From: BD2-11 clade cluster bacterium bin43
GTDB lineage: Bacteria > Gemmatimonadota > Gemmatimonadetes > Longimicrobiales > Gaopeijiaceae
NCBI GenBank assembly: GCA_002238605.1
Contig: MPMR01000003.1
Location: forward strand, 62,001-126,000
Direction of reading: 5' to 3'
DNA length: 64,000 nucleotides
In this document: positions 28,806 to 39,466 of the stretch, piece after piece
Layout: each line of letters starts with the position of its first letter
Numbering within the stretch: the first letter of the stretch is position 1
Position numbers and translations under genes: made by a program
The notes under the pieces: model-generated
Told to the model about the DNA's origin: nothing
What the model saw: the letters and a program-made list of their open reading frames with translations, nothing else
Databases searched by the model: none

Positions 28806-29669
28806 TCAACCCGACAGCGCACCCCCCGCCAGCATCCCGCGGATCACCCGCTCCAGCACCGCACCCGCCCGGTTCCCCACCTCCAGAACCTCGTCATGCG
28901 AGATGGCGTCCGCGCCTTCCGCCCCCGGCGCCATGCCGACCCCGCACGCCATGTTGGTGACCATGGCGAAACCCAGCACCCGCACGCCGCGTGCGCGCAG
29001 CGTGAGCACCTCGGGCACGACCGACATCCCGACCACGTCGCCACCCATCCGCTCGACCATGCGTATCTCGGCCGGGGTCTCGAAGCTGGGGCCGAGCAGG
29101 GCCGTGTACGTTCCTCGCACCAGGCGGACGCCCAGCCGGGCCGCCTGCTCCACCGCGGCCTTCTGCAACCCCGCGTCGTAGGGAGCGCTCATGTCCGGAA
29201 ACGGGTTCGCGTCCGCTGCCTGGGCGGGCGGCGGCAACGGCGTGCGGGCGAGCAGGTTGATGTGGTCGTCGATCACCATCAGGTCGCCCGGACGCAGGTG
29301 CCGGTCGACGCCACCAACCGCTGCCGTGATGACGGAGCTCTTCACCCCCAGCGCCGCCGCGATGCGGGACGGCGCCGAGATCACCCACGGCGGATGGCCC
29401 TCGTAGAAGTGCAGCCGCCCGCACTGCACCAGCACCGGCACCCCCTCGCAGCGCCCGAAGATGAAATGGCCCGCGTGTCCCGGAACCCCCGCCGATGGCA
29501 TGCCGGGCACCTCCCCGAACGGCACGTCCTCCTCCACCTCGACCACCCGCTCGAGCCCGCCAAGTCCAGAACCGAGCAGCAGATGCACCTGCGGAGCCGT
29601 GCGGACTCGTGCCCGCAGCGACCCCACCACCGCTTCGAAGTCGTCTCCCGGTCCCACGCCCGGCTTCAA
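28806..29669 (-). CDS. Purine-nucleoside phosphorylase (trimeric type)
   Basis: A 287-residue enzyme splitting inosine or guanosine and their deoxy forms into base and (deoxy)ribose-1-phosphate. Motifs of the trimeric class are present: LLLGSGLGGL (phosphate binding), GRLHFYEGHP, LLGPSFETPAEIRM (purine-binding Glu) and FAMVTNMACGVG (base-binding Asn). The normally conserved TNAAGG block reads TAAVGG here. Its 3' neighbour on the other side of the intergenic remnant is thiD. Upstream on the same strand is the NupC transporter, giving an uptake-plus-cleavage pair. Confidence 0.92.
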   Translation of the reverse strand: MKPGVGPGDDFEAVVGSLRARVRTAPQVHLLLGSGLGGLERVVEVEEDVPFGEVPGMPSAGVPGHAGHFIFGRCEGVPVLVQCGRLHFYEGHPPWVISAPSRIAAALGVKSSVITAAVGGVDRHLRPGDLMVIDDHINLLARTPLPPPAQAADANPFPDMSAPYDAGLQKAAVEQAARLGVRLVRGTYTALLGPSFETPAEIRMVERMGGDVVGMSVVPEVLTLRARGVRVLGFAMVTNMACGVGMAPGAEGADAISHDEVLEVGNRAGAVLERVIRGMLAGGALSG

Positions 29670-29747
29670 GGGGTCATCTCCGGTCCCATGCAGCCCGTCC
29701 CCGGCATCACCGGGCCCAGGCCCGTCTGTACAGGTTCACCCTCGGCT

Positions 29748-31277
29748 TCACAGGATCATCCCCGCCACGGTCGCGGTCATGAAGGCCGCGAGCGCCCCCC
29801 CGACCATCGCCCGCAGCCCGATGCGCGAAAGGTCGTGCCGGCGTGAAGGCGCCAGTCCGCCGATGCCGCCGAGCTGGATGGCGATGGAGGAGAAGTTGGC
29901 GAAACCGCACAGGGCGTAGGTGGCGATCACAACCGAGCGGGGATGCAGGGTGGAGCCCTCCCCGAGCAGGCCCGCCAGCTCGACGTAGGCCACGAACTCG
30001 TTGAGCGCCGTCTTGATCCCCATCAGCGAACCCACCTCGGCCGCGTCGGCCCAGGGCACCCCCATGAGCCAGGCCAGCGGAGCCAGGGCCAGCCCCAGAA
30101 CGGACTGCAGGGTGAGGTCGGGCAGGCCGACCAGCCCCCCGGCCCAACCCATCAGCCCGTTGATCAGATAGACCAGCGCCACGAAGGCAAGCAGCATGGC
30201 GCCCACGTTGAGTGCGAGGCGGAGTCCGTCGCCCGCCCCGCGCGCGGCCGCGTCGATGACGTTCACGTCCGGCTTCTCGACGCTCGTGACCAGTTGGCCC
30301 GCGGTCTCGGGCTCGCCGTCCTCCGGGTACATGAGCTTGGCCATCATCAGCGCGGCCGGCGCGGACATGACCGACGCCGCCATCAGGTGCCCGGCGATGT
30401 CCGGGAAGTACGAGATGAGGAAGCCGACGTATGCCGCCATGACACCGCCCGCCACCGTCGCGAAGCCCGCGGTCATCACCGCGTTCAGCTCCGACATGGT
30501 CATCTTCTCGACGAAGGGCTTGATGAGGAGGGGCGCCTCGGTCTGGCCCACGAAGATGTTGCCCGCCGCGGAGAGGGTCTCCGCCCCCGAGGTACGCATG
30601 GTGCGCTGCATCACCCAGGCCATCCCGCGCACCACGAACTGCATCACGCCCAGGTGATACAGCACCGTCATGAGGGAGGCCAGGAAGATGATCGTGGGCA
30701 GCACGGTGAAGGCGACGTAGGCCGCCGGATTGGCGACCTGTCCGGGGATCGGGTTGAAGTCGCCGTTGCCGGGTTCGCCCGTGCCGATGGGGATGTTGTT
30801 GTCCACCAGGTTGCCGAAGATGAAGCGCGCTCCCTCGAGCGTGTATCCCAGCAGCCCCACGACCACGGTATTGGCGCCCTGGAAGAGTGCCAGTCCGGCG
30901 GCCGTCTTCAGGATGAAGAAGGCGAAGACCAGCTGCAGCGAAACGCCCCAGGCGACCACCCGCCAGGGGATGGCGGCCCGGTTGACGCTGAAGGCCCAGG
31001 CGAGCGCGCCCAGCGCGAGCATGCCGAGAAGCGACCGCAGCCGCTCCGGGAAGGAGGTGTCCAGACCCTCGGAGGCGATCGAGATCCCGAGTCCCGGCCC
31101 CTGCCGGGCGGAAGCCTCCTCCTCCGGCGCCGGGGCCGCCTCCACGCCCGGAACATCCTCCGAGGCCGCCCCGAGCGAAGGGGCAGCCACGCCCGCTGCC
31201 ACGAGGAGCCCGCAGACCACCCACAGAAGAACCAACCCGGGCCGGGCACGTGCGCGATCGAGGAAAGAGGCAGGCAT
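29748..31277 (-). CDS. NupC-family concentrative nucleoside transporter
   Basis: A 509-residue cation-coupled nucleoside importer of the CNT family. Diagnostic stretches are AGNIFVGQTEAPLLIKPFVE (nucleoside binding) and NEFVAYVELAGL, followed by GFANFSSIAIQLGGIGGLAP. The first ~80 residues are unusual: a hydrophobic segment (LVLLWVVCGLLVAAGVAAPS) followed by a Glu/Ala/Pro-rich linker before the CNT core begins. This suggests a signal peptide or extra helix with a periplasmic tether. It probably forms a unit with PNP 78 bp downstream. Confidence 0.92.
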   Translation of the reverse strand: MPASFLDRARARPGLVLLWVVCGLLVAAGVAAPSLGAASEDVPGVEAAPAPEEEASARQGPGLGISIASEGLDTSFPERLRSLLGMLALGALAWAFSVNRAAIPWRVVAWGVSLQLVFAFFILKTAAGLALFQGANTVVVGLLGYTLEGARFIFGNLVDNNIPIGTGEPGNGDFNPIPGQVANPAAYVAFTVLPTIIFLASLMTVLYHLGVMQFVVRGMAWVMQRTMRTSGAETLSAAGNIFVGQTEAPLLIKPFVEKMTMSELNAVMTAGFATVAGGVMAAYVGFLISYFPDIAGHLMAASVMSAPAALMMAKLMYPEDGEPETAGQLVTSVEKPDVNVIDAAARGAGDGLRLALNVGAMLLAFVALVYLINGLMGWAGGLVGLPDLTLQSVLGLALAPLAWLMGVPWADAAEVGSLMGIKTALNEFVAYVELAGLLGEGSTLHPRSVVIATYALCGFANFSSIAIQLGGIGGLAPSRRHDLSRIGLRAMVGGALAAFMTATVAGMIL

Positions 31278-31341
31278 TTCTGGTCCCGTTCAGGGTAGGC
31301 GGGCGCGGCACCACGCGCGGGAGCTCCGGGCACCATGATAA

Positions 31342-31386
31342 CCCGACCGCCGGGGAATCGCCCGACCGCCTGGAAATCGCCCGACC
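31342..31386. repeat. 19-bp tandem repeat upstream of dnaK
   Basis: Two adjacent 19-bp units (31342-31360 and 31361-31379), both starting CCCGACCGCC and ending AATCG, are followed by a truncated third copy (CCCGACC). They directly precede the dnaK operator-like repeats. The role is unknown. Confidence 0.6.
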
Positions 31387-31394
31387 ATTCCGAG

Positions 31395-31445
31395 AAGTCT
31401 GCCATTTTGTCAGGCCTCGGCAGCAAAGTCTGCCATTTTGTCAGG
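31395..31445 (+). promoter_or_regulatory. Twin palindromic operator-like repeat upstream of dnaK
   Basis: CTGCCATTTTGTCAG occurs at 31399-31413 and again at 31430-31444, inside a 20-bp direct repeat with exactly 31-bp spacing (three helical turns). Each copy is an inverted repeat of the form CTGNCA-N3-TGNCAG. It lies 87-132 bases upstream of the dnaK start, and both copies contain a -35-like TTGTCA. It is not CIRCE (TTAGCACTC), HAIR or a CtsR box. Most likely it is a repressor or activator site for chaperone expression. Confidence 0.6.
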
Positions 31446-31530
31446 TCTGCCGCCCAAAACGGGGCACGAACGTTGCTCCACACCCGGCGACACCCCGTAG
31501 TCGGCAACTCACACCATGCAAGGAGAACAG

Positions 31531-33459
31531 ATGAGCAAGGTCATCGGCATCGACCTGGGGACGACCAACTCGGTGGTCGCGGTCATGGAGGGCGGCGAAC
31601 CGGTCGTCATCCCCAGCGCGGAGGGCGGGCGCACGACGCCGTCGGTGGTGGCGTTCACCAAGGACGGCGAGCGTCTGGTCGGCCAGGTGGCCCGGCGGCA
31701 GGCCATCACCAACCCGAAGAACACCATCTTCTCCATCAAGCGCTTCGTGGGGCGCAAGTCCTCCGAGGTCAGCGAGGAGCGCAAGCTGGTCCCGTACGAG
31801 GTCACCAGCGACGCGGGCGGGCGGGTGCAGGTCCGGATCCCCAACGCCGGCAAGACCTTCAACCCGCCGGAGATCTCTGCGCTCATCCTGCAGAAGATGA
31901 AGCAGACCGCGGAGGACTATCTCGGCCAGAAGGTGACCCAGGCCGTCATCACGGTGCCCGCGTACTTCAACGACTCGCAGCGTCAGGCCACCAAGGATGC
32001 CGGCAAGATCGCGGGTCTGGAGGTGCGCCGGATCATCAACGAGCCCACCGCGGCGGCGCTCGCGTACGGGCTGGACAAGAAGAAGGACGAGAAGATCGCG
32101 GTCTTCGACCTGGGCGGCGGGACCTACGACATCTCGATCCTGGAGCTGGGCGATGGCGTCTTCGAGGTGAAGGCCACCAACGGCGACACCCACCTCGGCG
32201 GAGACGACATCGACCAGGTGATCATCGACTGGCTGGTGACGGAGTTCAAGAAGGAGCAGGGCATCGACCTGTCCAGGGATTCCATGGCGCTGCAGCGGCT
32301 CAAGGAGGCCGCCGAGAAGGCCAAGATGGAGCTCTCGTCGACGATGCAGTCCGACATCAACCTGCCCTTCATCACGGCGACCCAGGAGGGCCCCAAGCAC
32401 CTCAACTACTCGCTGTCGCGCGCCCGCTTCGAGCAGTTGGCCGACGGCTTGCTGCAGCGGACCATCCCGCCGATGAAGGCCGCGCTCAAGGACGCGGGGC
32501 TCACGCCCGACGACATCGACGAGGTCATCCTCGTGGGTGGCTCGACGCGCATCCCGAAGATCCAGCAGATCGTGCGCAAGTTCTTCGGCAAGGATCCGCA
32601 CAAGGGCGTGAACCCGGACGAGGTCGTGGGCATCGGCGCGTCCATCCAGGGCGGCGTTCTGGCCGGCGAGGTCAAGGACGTGCTCCTGCTGGACGTCATT
32701 CCCCTGTCGCTCGGGATCGAGACCCTGGGCGGGATCATGACGCCGCTGATCGAGCGCAACACTACCATCCCGACGCGCAAGTCGGAGGTGTTCTCGACCG
32801 CGCAGGACAACCAGACCACGGTGGAGATCCACGTGCTGCAGGGCGAGCGCAAGATGGCTCTCGACAACAAGACCATCGGCAAGTTCCAGCTCACCGGCAT
32901 CCCCCCGGCGCCGCGCGGCATGCCGCAGGTGGAGGTGACCTTCGACATCGACGCCAACGGAATCCTGAACGTCTCGGCGAAGGACCGCGCCACCGGCAAG
33001 GAGCAGAAGATCCGCATCGAGGCCTCGAGCGGGCTCTCGGACGCCGAGATCGACCGCATGGTGCGCGACGCCGAGAAGCACGCCCGGGAGGACGAGGAAC
33101 AGAAGGAGAAGATCGAGGCGCGCAACCACCTCGATTCCCTGGTCTACCAGGTCGAGAAGGACACCGGCGAGTGGGGCGACAAGGTCGGCGAGGGCACGCG
33201 CGAGCGGCTCGACGAGGCGCTGTCGAAGGCGAAGGACGCGCTCAAGGGCGACGACCTCGCGACCCTCAACTCGGCCCGCGACGAGCTGATGCAGGCCTTC
33301 AGCGCGGCCGGCCAGGAGATGTACCAGGCGCAGGCCGCGGAGGCCGGCGCGGCCGAGGATGCGACCGAGGAAGAGGCGGGGGACACAACCGGAAACGGGG
33401 CGGCCGATGACGACGACGTCATGGAGGCCGACTACGAGATCGTCGACGAGGAGAAGTAA
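31531..33459 (+). CDS. dnaK: Molecular chaperone DnaK (Hsp70)
   Basis: A 642-residue ATP-dependent chaperone. The ATPase domain opens [19 protein letters not shown] and includes [37 protein letters not shown] and [13 protein letters not shown]. The interdomain linker ([18 protein letters not shown]), substrate-binding domain and lid follow, and the tail is acidic ([17 protein letters not shown]). The ATG at 31531 has AAGGAG 6 bases upstream; an in-frame ATG five codons earlier lacks one. Neither grpE nor dnaJ is adjacent. The next gene in the same direction is the HtrA protease. Confidence 0.98.
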   Translation: MSKVIGIDLGTTNSVVAVMEGGEPVVIPSAEGGRTTPSVVAFTKDGERLVGQVARRQAITNPKNTIFSIKRFVGRKSSEVSEERKLVPYEVTSDAGGRVQVRIPNAGKTFNPPEISALILQKMKQTAEDYLGQKVTQAVITVPAYFNDSQRQATKDAGKIAGLEVRRIINEPTAAALAYGLDKKKDEKIAVFDLGGGTYDISILELGDGVFEVKATNGDTHLGGDDIDQVIIDWLVTEFKKEQGIDLSRDSMALQRLKEAAEKAKMELSSTMQSDINLPFITATQEGPKHLNYSLSRARFEQLADGLLQRTIPPMKAALKDAGLTPDDIDEVILVGGSTRIPKIQQIVRKFFGKDPHKGVNPDEVVGIGASIQGGVLAGEVKDVLLLDVIPLSLGIETLGGIMTPLIERNTTIPTRKSEVFSTAQDNQTTVEIHVLQGERKMALDNKTIGKFQLTGIPPAPRGMPQVEVTFDIDANGILNVSAKDRATGKEQKIRIEASSGLSDAEIDRMVRDAEKHAREDEEQKEKIEARNHLDSLVYQVEKDTGEWGDKVGEGTRERLDEALSKAKDALKGDDLATLNSARDELMQAFSAAGQEMYQAQAAEAGAAEDATEEEAGDTTGNGAADDDDVMEADYEIVDEEK

Positions 33460-33635
33460 TCCCTCGCGGGCGTCCGGGGCGCGTCGCGCCGGGCCATGTC
33501 CCCGCCGGGACAACTCTGGCGCGGCGCGGCGCATCGAAAGGGCGCGCACAGACAAGGAGAAACCGGTGGCGCGGGGATGGGTAGCAGCAGTCAGCATCCC
33601 TCGCCCCGGCTGCAAGAGTACCAAGGAGGCCAGGC

Positions 33636-35177
33636 ATGTTCGATCCCCTGAAAACCAAAATGAAGGTTCTCTTCTACGTCGCCCTCGCGTTCCTGGTCGG
33701 CGTGGGCGTCGCCTCGGGGCTGGGATGGACCGAGGACGCGGTCGCGACCCCCGCGATCTCGGCAGCTCCCCAGGTCCCCGCCGAGGCGGTTCAGCCGGCG
33801 CGCGACCTGAGCGAGTCGTTCGTTCGGGTAGCCGAGGTGGTCACCCCCGCGGTGGTGAGCATTACCACCCGCCGCATGGCGCGAGCCACAGCCAACGACC
33901 CGTTCCGCAACTGGTTCGGCACGCCGGACCCGGAGCCTCGTGGCGGAAGCGGCAGCGGGTTCCTGGTCTCCAGCGACGGCTACATCCTGACCAACAACCA
34001 CGTGGTCGAGGACGCCGACGCCATCACGGTCCAGCTGGAGGATCGGCGCACCTACGAGGCGACCGTAGTCGGGGGTGATCCCACCACCGACGTCGCGGTG
34101 ATCAAGGTGGAGGGTAGCGACCTGCCCACCGTCAGCCTGGGCGACTCCGACGGAGTGCGCGTGGGCGAGTGGGTGCTGGCGGTGGGCAACCCCGGCTTTC
34201 GGTCGGGCGGAGGACCGGGCGGGGCGACTTCCTTCAACCACACGGTGACGGCGGGTATCGTCAGCTTCAAGGGTCGGCCGCTGGGCATCATCGGCAACGA
34301 GCTGCGCAGCGACCCCGAGTCCGAGGCGGCCGCCCAGTACGCGATCGAGGACTTCATCCAGACCGACGCGGTCATCAATCCCGGAAACTCCGGGGGGCCC
34401 ATGGTCAACCTCGATGGGCAGGTGATCGGCATCAATTCCGCGATCGCCAGCCAGTCCGGCTATTTCCAGGGATACGGCTTCGCGATTCCGATCAGCCTTG
34501 CCCGCAGGGTGATGGAGGATCTGATCGAGTACCGCGCGGTGCGGCGCGCCTTCCTGGGCGTGCAGATCGGGCCGGTGGGGCCCGAGGACGCCGAAGTCTA
34601 CCGGCTGCCCGAGGTGAGCGGCGCGCTGGTTCAGGACATCACGGAGGGCACGGCGGCCGAGGACGCGGGGCTGCAGCCGCAGGACGTGATCGTCGCAATC
34701 GACGGCGACCCCGTCGACTACTCGAACCAGCTGCAGCAGCTGGTGGCGCGCAAGCGGCCGGGAGACCGGGTGCGCATCGCGTACTACCGCGACGGCGAGC
34801 GGCAGGAAACCGAGGTCCGGCTGGGTGAGTCTCCGCTGAACGAGACCACCACCGCCGCGGCGCCCGAGCGCACGACGCGAGCCGAGGAGAGGCTGGGCAT
34901 CGAGGTCGTGGACAACAGCCCGGAGCTGGCCCGGCGCTATCAGTTCCGCATCGACGAGGGCGTGCTCATCAGCGGCGTCACCCGCATGGGTCCCGCTGAG
35001 CAGCGAGGCGTCCGGGCCGGCGACCTGCTTGTAGGCATCGACCGGCGGCAGGTGGAATCCGCGGATGAAGTCACGGAACTCCTGGCCGAAGTGGAGCCCG
35101 GGGAAATCGTCACGCTGGTCCTGGCCAACCCGGTCACCGGCAGGCAGCGCTTCACCAACATCCGCATGCCGGAGTGA
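33636..35177 (+). CDS. HtrA/DegP-like periplasmic serine protease (Do family)
   Basis: A 513-residue envelope protease/chaperone. An N-terminal membrane or signal segment (VLFYVALAFLVGVGVASGLG) leads to a trypsin-like domain with the triad His in ILTNNHVVED, Asp in DPTTDVAVIK and Ser in NPGNSGGPMVN. Two PDZ domains follow (~305-395 with DAGLQPQDVIVAIDG, and ~425-510 with RGVRAGDLLVGIDRRQ). The start is well set by AAGGAGG 10 bases before the ATG. It degrades or refolds damaged exported proteins. Position 3' of dnaK suggests shared stress control, although 176 bp separate them. Confidence 0.94.
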   Translation: MFDPLKTKMKVLFYVALAFLVGVGVASGLGWTEDAVATPAISAAPQVPAEAVQPARDLSESFVRVAEVVTPAVVSITTRRMARATANDPFRNWFGTPDPEPRGGSGSGFLVSSDGYILTNNHVVEDADAITVQLEDRRTYEATVVGGDPTTDVAVIKVEGSDLPTVSLGDSDGVRVGEWVLAVGNPGFRSGGGPGGATSFNHTVTAGIVSFKGRPLGIIGNELRSDPESEAAAQYAIEDFIQTDAVINPGNSGGPMVNLDGQVIGINSAIASQSGYFQGYGFAIPISLARRVMEDLIEYRAVRRAFLGVQIGPVGPEDAEVYRLPEVSGALVQDITEGTAAEDAGLQPQDVIVAIDGDPVDYSNQLQQLVARKRPGDRVRIAYYRDGERQETEVRLGESPLNETTTAAAPERTTRAEERLGIEVVDNSPELARRYQFRIDEGVLISGVTRMGPAEQRGVRAGDLLVGIDRRQVESADEVTELLAEVEPGEIVTLVLANPVTGRQRFTNIRMPE

Positions 35178-35203
35178 CTCTTCCGGCGGAGAGGGGGCTG
35201 CGG

Positions 35204-35247
35204 GGACGGGCGGCGGAAGCGGTCGGGAACCGCTTTCCCGCCCGTCC
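35204..35247 (+). terminator. Strong GC-rich hairpin after htrA
   Basis: A nearly perfect ~19-bp stem starts at GGACGGGCGG (35204) and ends with CCGCCCGTCC (to 35247) around a five-base loop, 27 bases after the htrA stop. No U-tract follows, so termination may be inefficient or factor-assisted; it may also stabilise the transcript. Confidence 0.6.
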
Positions 35248-35272
35248 GGCACCTGGCTTCCTCCCGTCTCTG

Positions 35273-35302
35273 TTGTAGTCCCACCGGCCGCTCGCTTATC
35301 TT
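35273..35302 (+). promoter_or_regulatory. Candidate sigma-70-like promoter for tRNA-Leu/tig
   Basis: TTGTAG (35273-35278), an 18-base spacer and TATCTT (35297-35302) lie between the htrA hairpin and the tRNA, predicting a start near 35309, about 58 bases before the tRNA. Hexamer matches are moderate. Confidence 0.4.
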
Positions 35303-35366
35303 TTTGAGTTTGTGCCATGCTCCGGGGATGTTGCGGAGGGGAGCTCCGCCCGGACCCGGGTGCCGC

Positions 35367-35449
35367 GCGAAAGTGGCGGAATTGGTAGACGCGCGGGATT
35401 TAGGATCCCGTGGCCCCGGGCCGTGGGGGTTCGAGTCCCCCCTTTCGCA
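35367..35449 (+). tRNA. tRNA-Leu (anticodon UAG)
   Basis: An 83-nt class II tRNA. The acceptor stem GCGAAAG pairs with CTTTCGC, followed by discriminator A; CCA is not encoded. The D-arm contains GGTAGAC. The anticodon stem CGGGA/TCCCG encloses loop TTTAGGA, giving anticodon TAG at 35401-35403 (reads CUA and other CUN codons). A variable arm (GGCCCCGGGCC region) and a T-arm GGGGGTTCGAGTCCCCC are evident. It lies 74 bases before trigger factor and probably shares its transcript. Confidence 0.95.
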
Positions 35450-35523
35450 TCTCCTCCCGACCGGAGTCACATGCCGCTCAGCGAAGCGGACCCCCCTGAA
35501 CCAGCCATGACGAGCCTCGACCG

Positions 35524-36786
35524 TTGACCATCGACCCGAAGCAGCTGCGCGTATCCGTGACCGAGGGCGAACGCTGGCGCCGCGAGCTCGCCATCACCGT
35601 TCCCGCCGACATCGTCGGCCGCGAACGCGCGCGCATCATGGGCGGCCTTTCCGGGCGCGTGCGCATTGCGGGCTTCCGCAAGGGCAGGATCCCGGCGAGG
35701 GTGCTCGAGCAGCGCTACGGGGCGGCCGTCGAGCAGGAGACGCTGGAGAAGCTCCTGAACGAAGCAACCCGGGCGGCCATCCGGAGCGAGCAGCTGCGGC
35801 CCATCAGCGATCCCGAAGTGGGCGCGGTGCGGAGCGAACCGGGCGCGGATCTCTTCTTCGAGATCTCGTTCGATGTCGAGCCCCGGATCGAGATCGAGCG
35901 CAGCGGCGGGTTCGTGGTGGAGATGCCGGCGGTCGCCGTCGGCGACGCGGACATCGACGCGGTCCTGCTCCGCCTGCGCCAGCAGAATGGCGCCTGGCGG
36001 CCGCTGGAGGATGGATTCCCGGAAGCGGGCAACGCGGTCTCGGTGAGCATCCTGCAGCTCGAACAGGAGGACGCCGAGGCCAGGGACTACGAGTTCATAC
36101 TGGGCGAGGGAGACGCGATTCCGGATGTGGAACGCGCCATCGAGCAGCTGGAAGTGGGAACGGAGGGCGACTTCGTGATCCAGTTCCCCGACGACTTCCC
36201 CAACGAGGAGCGGAGGGGCGAAGAGGAGCACCTGCGCATCCGGCTCGTCAGCCGCAAGATTCTCGATCTCCCGGAACTGGACGACGACTTCGCCAGCAGC
36301 CTGGACTTCGACAGCCTTGGTGATCTCGAGGACAAGGTACGGGCGGACCTGGAGCAGAACGCCTCGGGCCAGGCCGAACAGGTGGTGCGCGCGCGCCTGA
36401 TGGAGTTCGTGCTGGAGGCGAACGCCTTCGACGCGCCCGGCTCGATGGTCGACCGGTACCTGGAGGCGGTGGCGCGAGACGGGCCGGAGGACGCGCCTCC
36501 CGAAAAGGTGGAGGAGATGAAGGCCGCCGTCCGTCCGCAGGCGGAGAGAGCGGTTCGCACCATGCTGGCGGTGGAAAGCCTGGCCCGGGCGAACGACCTG
36601 GTCGCCACGCCGCTGGAGGTGTCGGAGCGCATCGACGAGATCGCGCGCAGGAACGGTGTGAAGCCGGAAACCGTGGAGGCCCAGCTGCGCAGAAACGGGC
36701 GCATGGACTCGCTTGAGCGCGAGATGACCGAAGCGAAGGTGTTCGAATTCCTGAAGCAGCAGTCCGAGATCATCCAGGCCGGCTGA
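35524..36786 (+). CDS. tig: Trigger factor (ribosome-bound peptidyl-prolyl isomerase chaperone)
   Basis: A 420-residue chaperone binding nascent chains at the ribosome exit. The N-terminal ribosome-binding domain has GFRKGRIPARVLEQRYG, matching the GFRxGKxP signature that contacts ribosomal protein L23. A PPIase-like middle domain follows (PEAGNAVSVSILQLEQ; FVIQFPDDFPNEE is FKBP-like). The C-terminal helical arms end in EREMTEAKVFEFLKQQ. Translation appears to start at a TTG (35524) with no good Shine-Dalgarno. It leads the classical tig-clpP-clpX order. Confidence 0.93.
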   Translation: MTIDPKQLRVSVTEGERWRRELAITVPADIVGRERARIMGGLSGRVRIAGFRKGRIPARVLEQRYGAAVEQETLEKLLNEATRAAIRSEQLRPISDPEVGAVRSEPGADLFFEISFDVEPRIEIERSGGFVVEMPAVAVGDADIDAVLLRLRQQNGAWRPLEDGFPEAGNAVSVSILQLEQEDAEARDYEFILGEGDAIPDVERAIEQLEVGTEGDFVIQFPDDFPNEERRGEEEHLRIRLVSRKILDLPELDDDFASSLDFDSLGDLEDKVRADLEQNASGQAEQVVRARLMEFVLEANAFDAPGSMVDRYLEAVARDGPEDAPPEKVEEMKAAVRPQAERAVRTMLAVESLARANDLVATPLEVSERIDEIARRNGVKPETVEAQLRRNGRMDSLEREMTEAKVFEFLKQQSEIIQAG

Positions 36787-36813
36787 GCCGGACCAACGGA
36801 GAACGAGAACCCG

Positions 36814-37434
36814 ATGCCTATTTTTCCCCCGTACGTCATCGAACGGACGAGCCGCGGAGAACGAAGCTACGACATCTTCAGCCGCCTGCTGATGGACCGC
36901 ATCGTCTTCCTGGGCTCGCACATCGACGACAACGTGGCCAATGTCATCCTCGCTCAGCTTCTCTTTCTGGACGCGGAGGATCCCGAGCGGGACATTTATC
37001 TGTATATCAACTCGCCGGGCGGAAGCGTCTATGCCGGGCTGGCCATCTTCGACACCATGCAGCACCTGAGGGCGCCGGTCTCCACCTACTGCGTGGGCAT
37101 GGCGGCTTCGATGGCCGCGATCCTGGTGGCCTCGGGAGCACCGGGCAAGCGGAGCGCCCTGCCCAACTCGCGCATCATGATCCACCAGCCGTCCACGGGG
37201 GCGCAGGGCACGGCGGCCGACATCGAGATCGCCGCCCGCGAGGTGCTGGACATCCGCGAGCGGCTCAACGGGATCCTTGCGGACTGCACCGGGCAGTCGG
37301 TCGACAAGATCGCGCAGGACGTGGACCGCGACCGCTTCATGAGCCCCGACGAGGCGCGCGACTACGGCCTGATCGACCGGGTGCTGGTGGGACGTGAAGA
37401 GGAAGCCGCGAGGGGCGTGCGCCTTGAGGAATAG
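36814..37434 (+). CDS. clpP: ATP-dependent Clp protease proteolytic subunit
   Basis: A 206-residue serine peptidase forming the 14-mer chamber. The catalytic Ser is in [14 protein letters not shown], His in [13 protein letters not shown] and Asp in the [20 protein letters not shown] region. The N-terminus ([20 protein letters not shown] then [13 protein letters not shown]) is typical and contains the axial-gate residues. It is 27 bases after tig and 43 before clpX, its unfoldase partner. Confidence 0.97.
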   Translation: MPIFPPYVIERTSRGERSYDIFSRLLMDRIVFLGSHIDDNVANVILAQLLFLDAEDPERDIYLYINSPGGSVYAGLAIFDTMQHLRAPVSTYCVGMAASMAAILVASGAPGKRSALPNSRIMIHQPSTGAQGTAADIEIAAREVLDIRERLNGILADCTGQSVDKIAQDVDRDRFMSPDEARDYGLIDRVLVGREEEAARGVRLEE

Positions 37435-37477
37435 AGAGACAGCCGGATCCTGAACACCCGCATCGCGGAGCAGACCC

Positions 37478-38731
<1,254 letters not shown>

Positions 38732-38819
38732 GCGCGCGGGACGGGCGCCGGCGGGCCGCGCGTCCCGCGTCTTCGCGTCCGGGCGCGGGGGCGGCGGGCG
38801 GTCCAGGCCGCGAGAACCC

Positions 38820-39443
38820 ATGATCATTCGCAGCGTCGAGTTTGCGGGCAGCCACGTCGATCCCGGCGTGTCGGTCGCGCCCGAACTGCCCCACGTCGCC
38901 TTCTGGGGCCGTTCCAACGTGGGCAAGTCATCGCTCATCAACGTCCTGCTGCGGCGCACCCGCAAGAAGGTGGCGCGCGTGTCGGCGCGCCCGGGAAAGA
39001 CCCAGACCCTCAACTTCTACATCGTCAACCGCCGCTTCGTGCTGGTGGACCTGCCGGGATTCGGCTACGCCAAGGTCCCGCGCACCCTGCGCGAGAGCTG
39101 GCACCGGCTGGTGCGCCGGTACTTGAGGCGGAGCCGCGAGCTTGCCGGGGTGGTGCTCCTGGTCGATGCCCGCCGCGATCCCTCGCCCGGCGATCTGGCC
39201 GCCGTCGAGCTCCTGGCTGAGGTCGGCTTGCCCGCCCTGATCGTAGTCACCAAGATCGACAAGACGGGAAAGGGCGCGCGGGAGAATCGGATCGCGCGGT
39301 TGCGCGAACGGCTCGCGGTGTCGGGGGACCAGGTGCTGGTGTCTTCGGCGCGCACCGGCGAGGGCCGGGAGGAGCTCCTCGGAGCGATCGCGGATCTGCT
39401 GGCAGCCGAGGGTGAGGGCACGGGAGGCTCGGACGGCCATTGA
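38820..39443 (+). CDS. engB: Ribosome biogenesis GTP-binding protein (EngB/YsxC/YihA)
   Basis: A 207-residue small GTPase for late 50S assembly. G1 is FWGRSNVGKSSLIN, G2 includes the Thr-rich RPGKTQTLNFY, G3 is LVDLPGFGYAKVP, G4 VVTKIDKTGK and G5 VSSARTGEG. It is 88 bases after clpX and ends four bases into a TTG-started extension of the next frame. Confidence 0.95.
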   Translation: MIIRSVEFAGSHVDPGVSVAPELPHVAFWGRSNVGKSSLINVLLRRTRKKVARVSARPGKTQTLNFYIVNRRFVLVDLPGFGYAKVPRTLRESWHRLVRRYLRRSRELAGVVLLVDARRDPSPGDLAAVELLAEVGLPALIVVTKIDKTGKGARENRIARLRERLAVSGDQVLVSSARTGEGREELLGAIADLLAAEGEGTGGSDGH

Positions 39444-39466
39444 GGCTCAGGCCAGGAGGACAATCC

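Noticed and set aside
31342..31445. CRISPR-like array
   Set aside because: Units are tandem or spaced by short non-unique sequence, only two or three copies occur, and no cas genes are present.
33566..34078. A GTG start with AAGGAG upstream just before htrA
   Set aside because: The frame runs through htrA out of phase and encodes an Arg/Gly-rich shadow; htrA has its own better Shine-Dalgarno and clear domains.
35367..35449. tRNA-Leu as a mobile-element attachment site
   Set aside because: I noticed no duplicated tRNA 3' end, and the only tyrosine recombinase is housekeeping XerC about 12 kb away in a conserved gene context.
35507..35527. A six-codon ATG mini-ORF overlapping the tig TTG start
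   Set aside because: There is no Shine-Dalgarno and no evidence of a regulatory leader; it could simply be chance.
39440..39466. TTG-started extension of the exported protein overlapping engB
   Set aside because: The ATG at 39467 has a perfect AGGAGG and directly begins the signal peptide.
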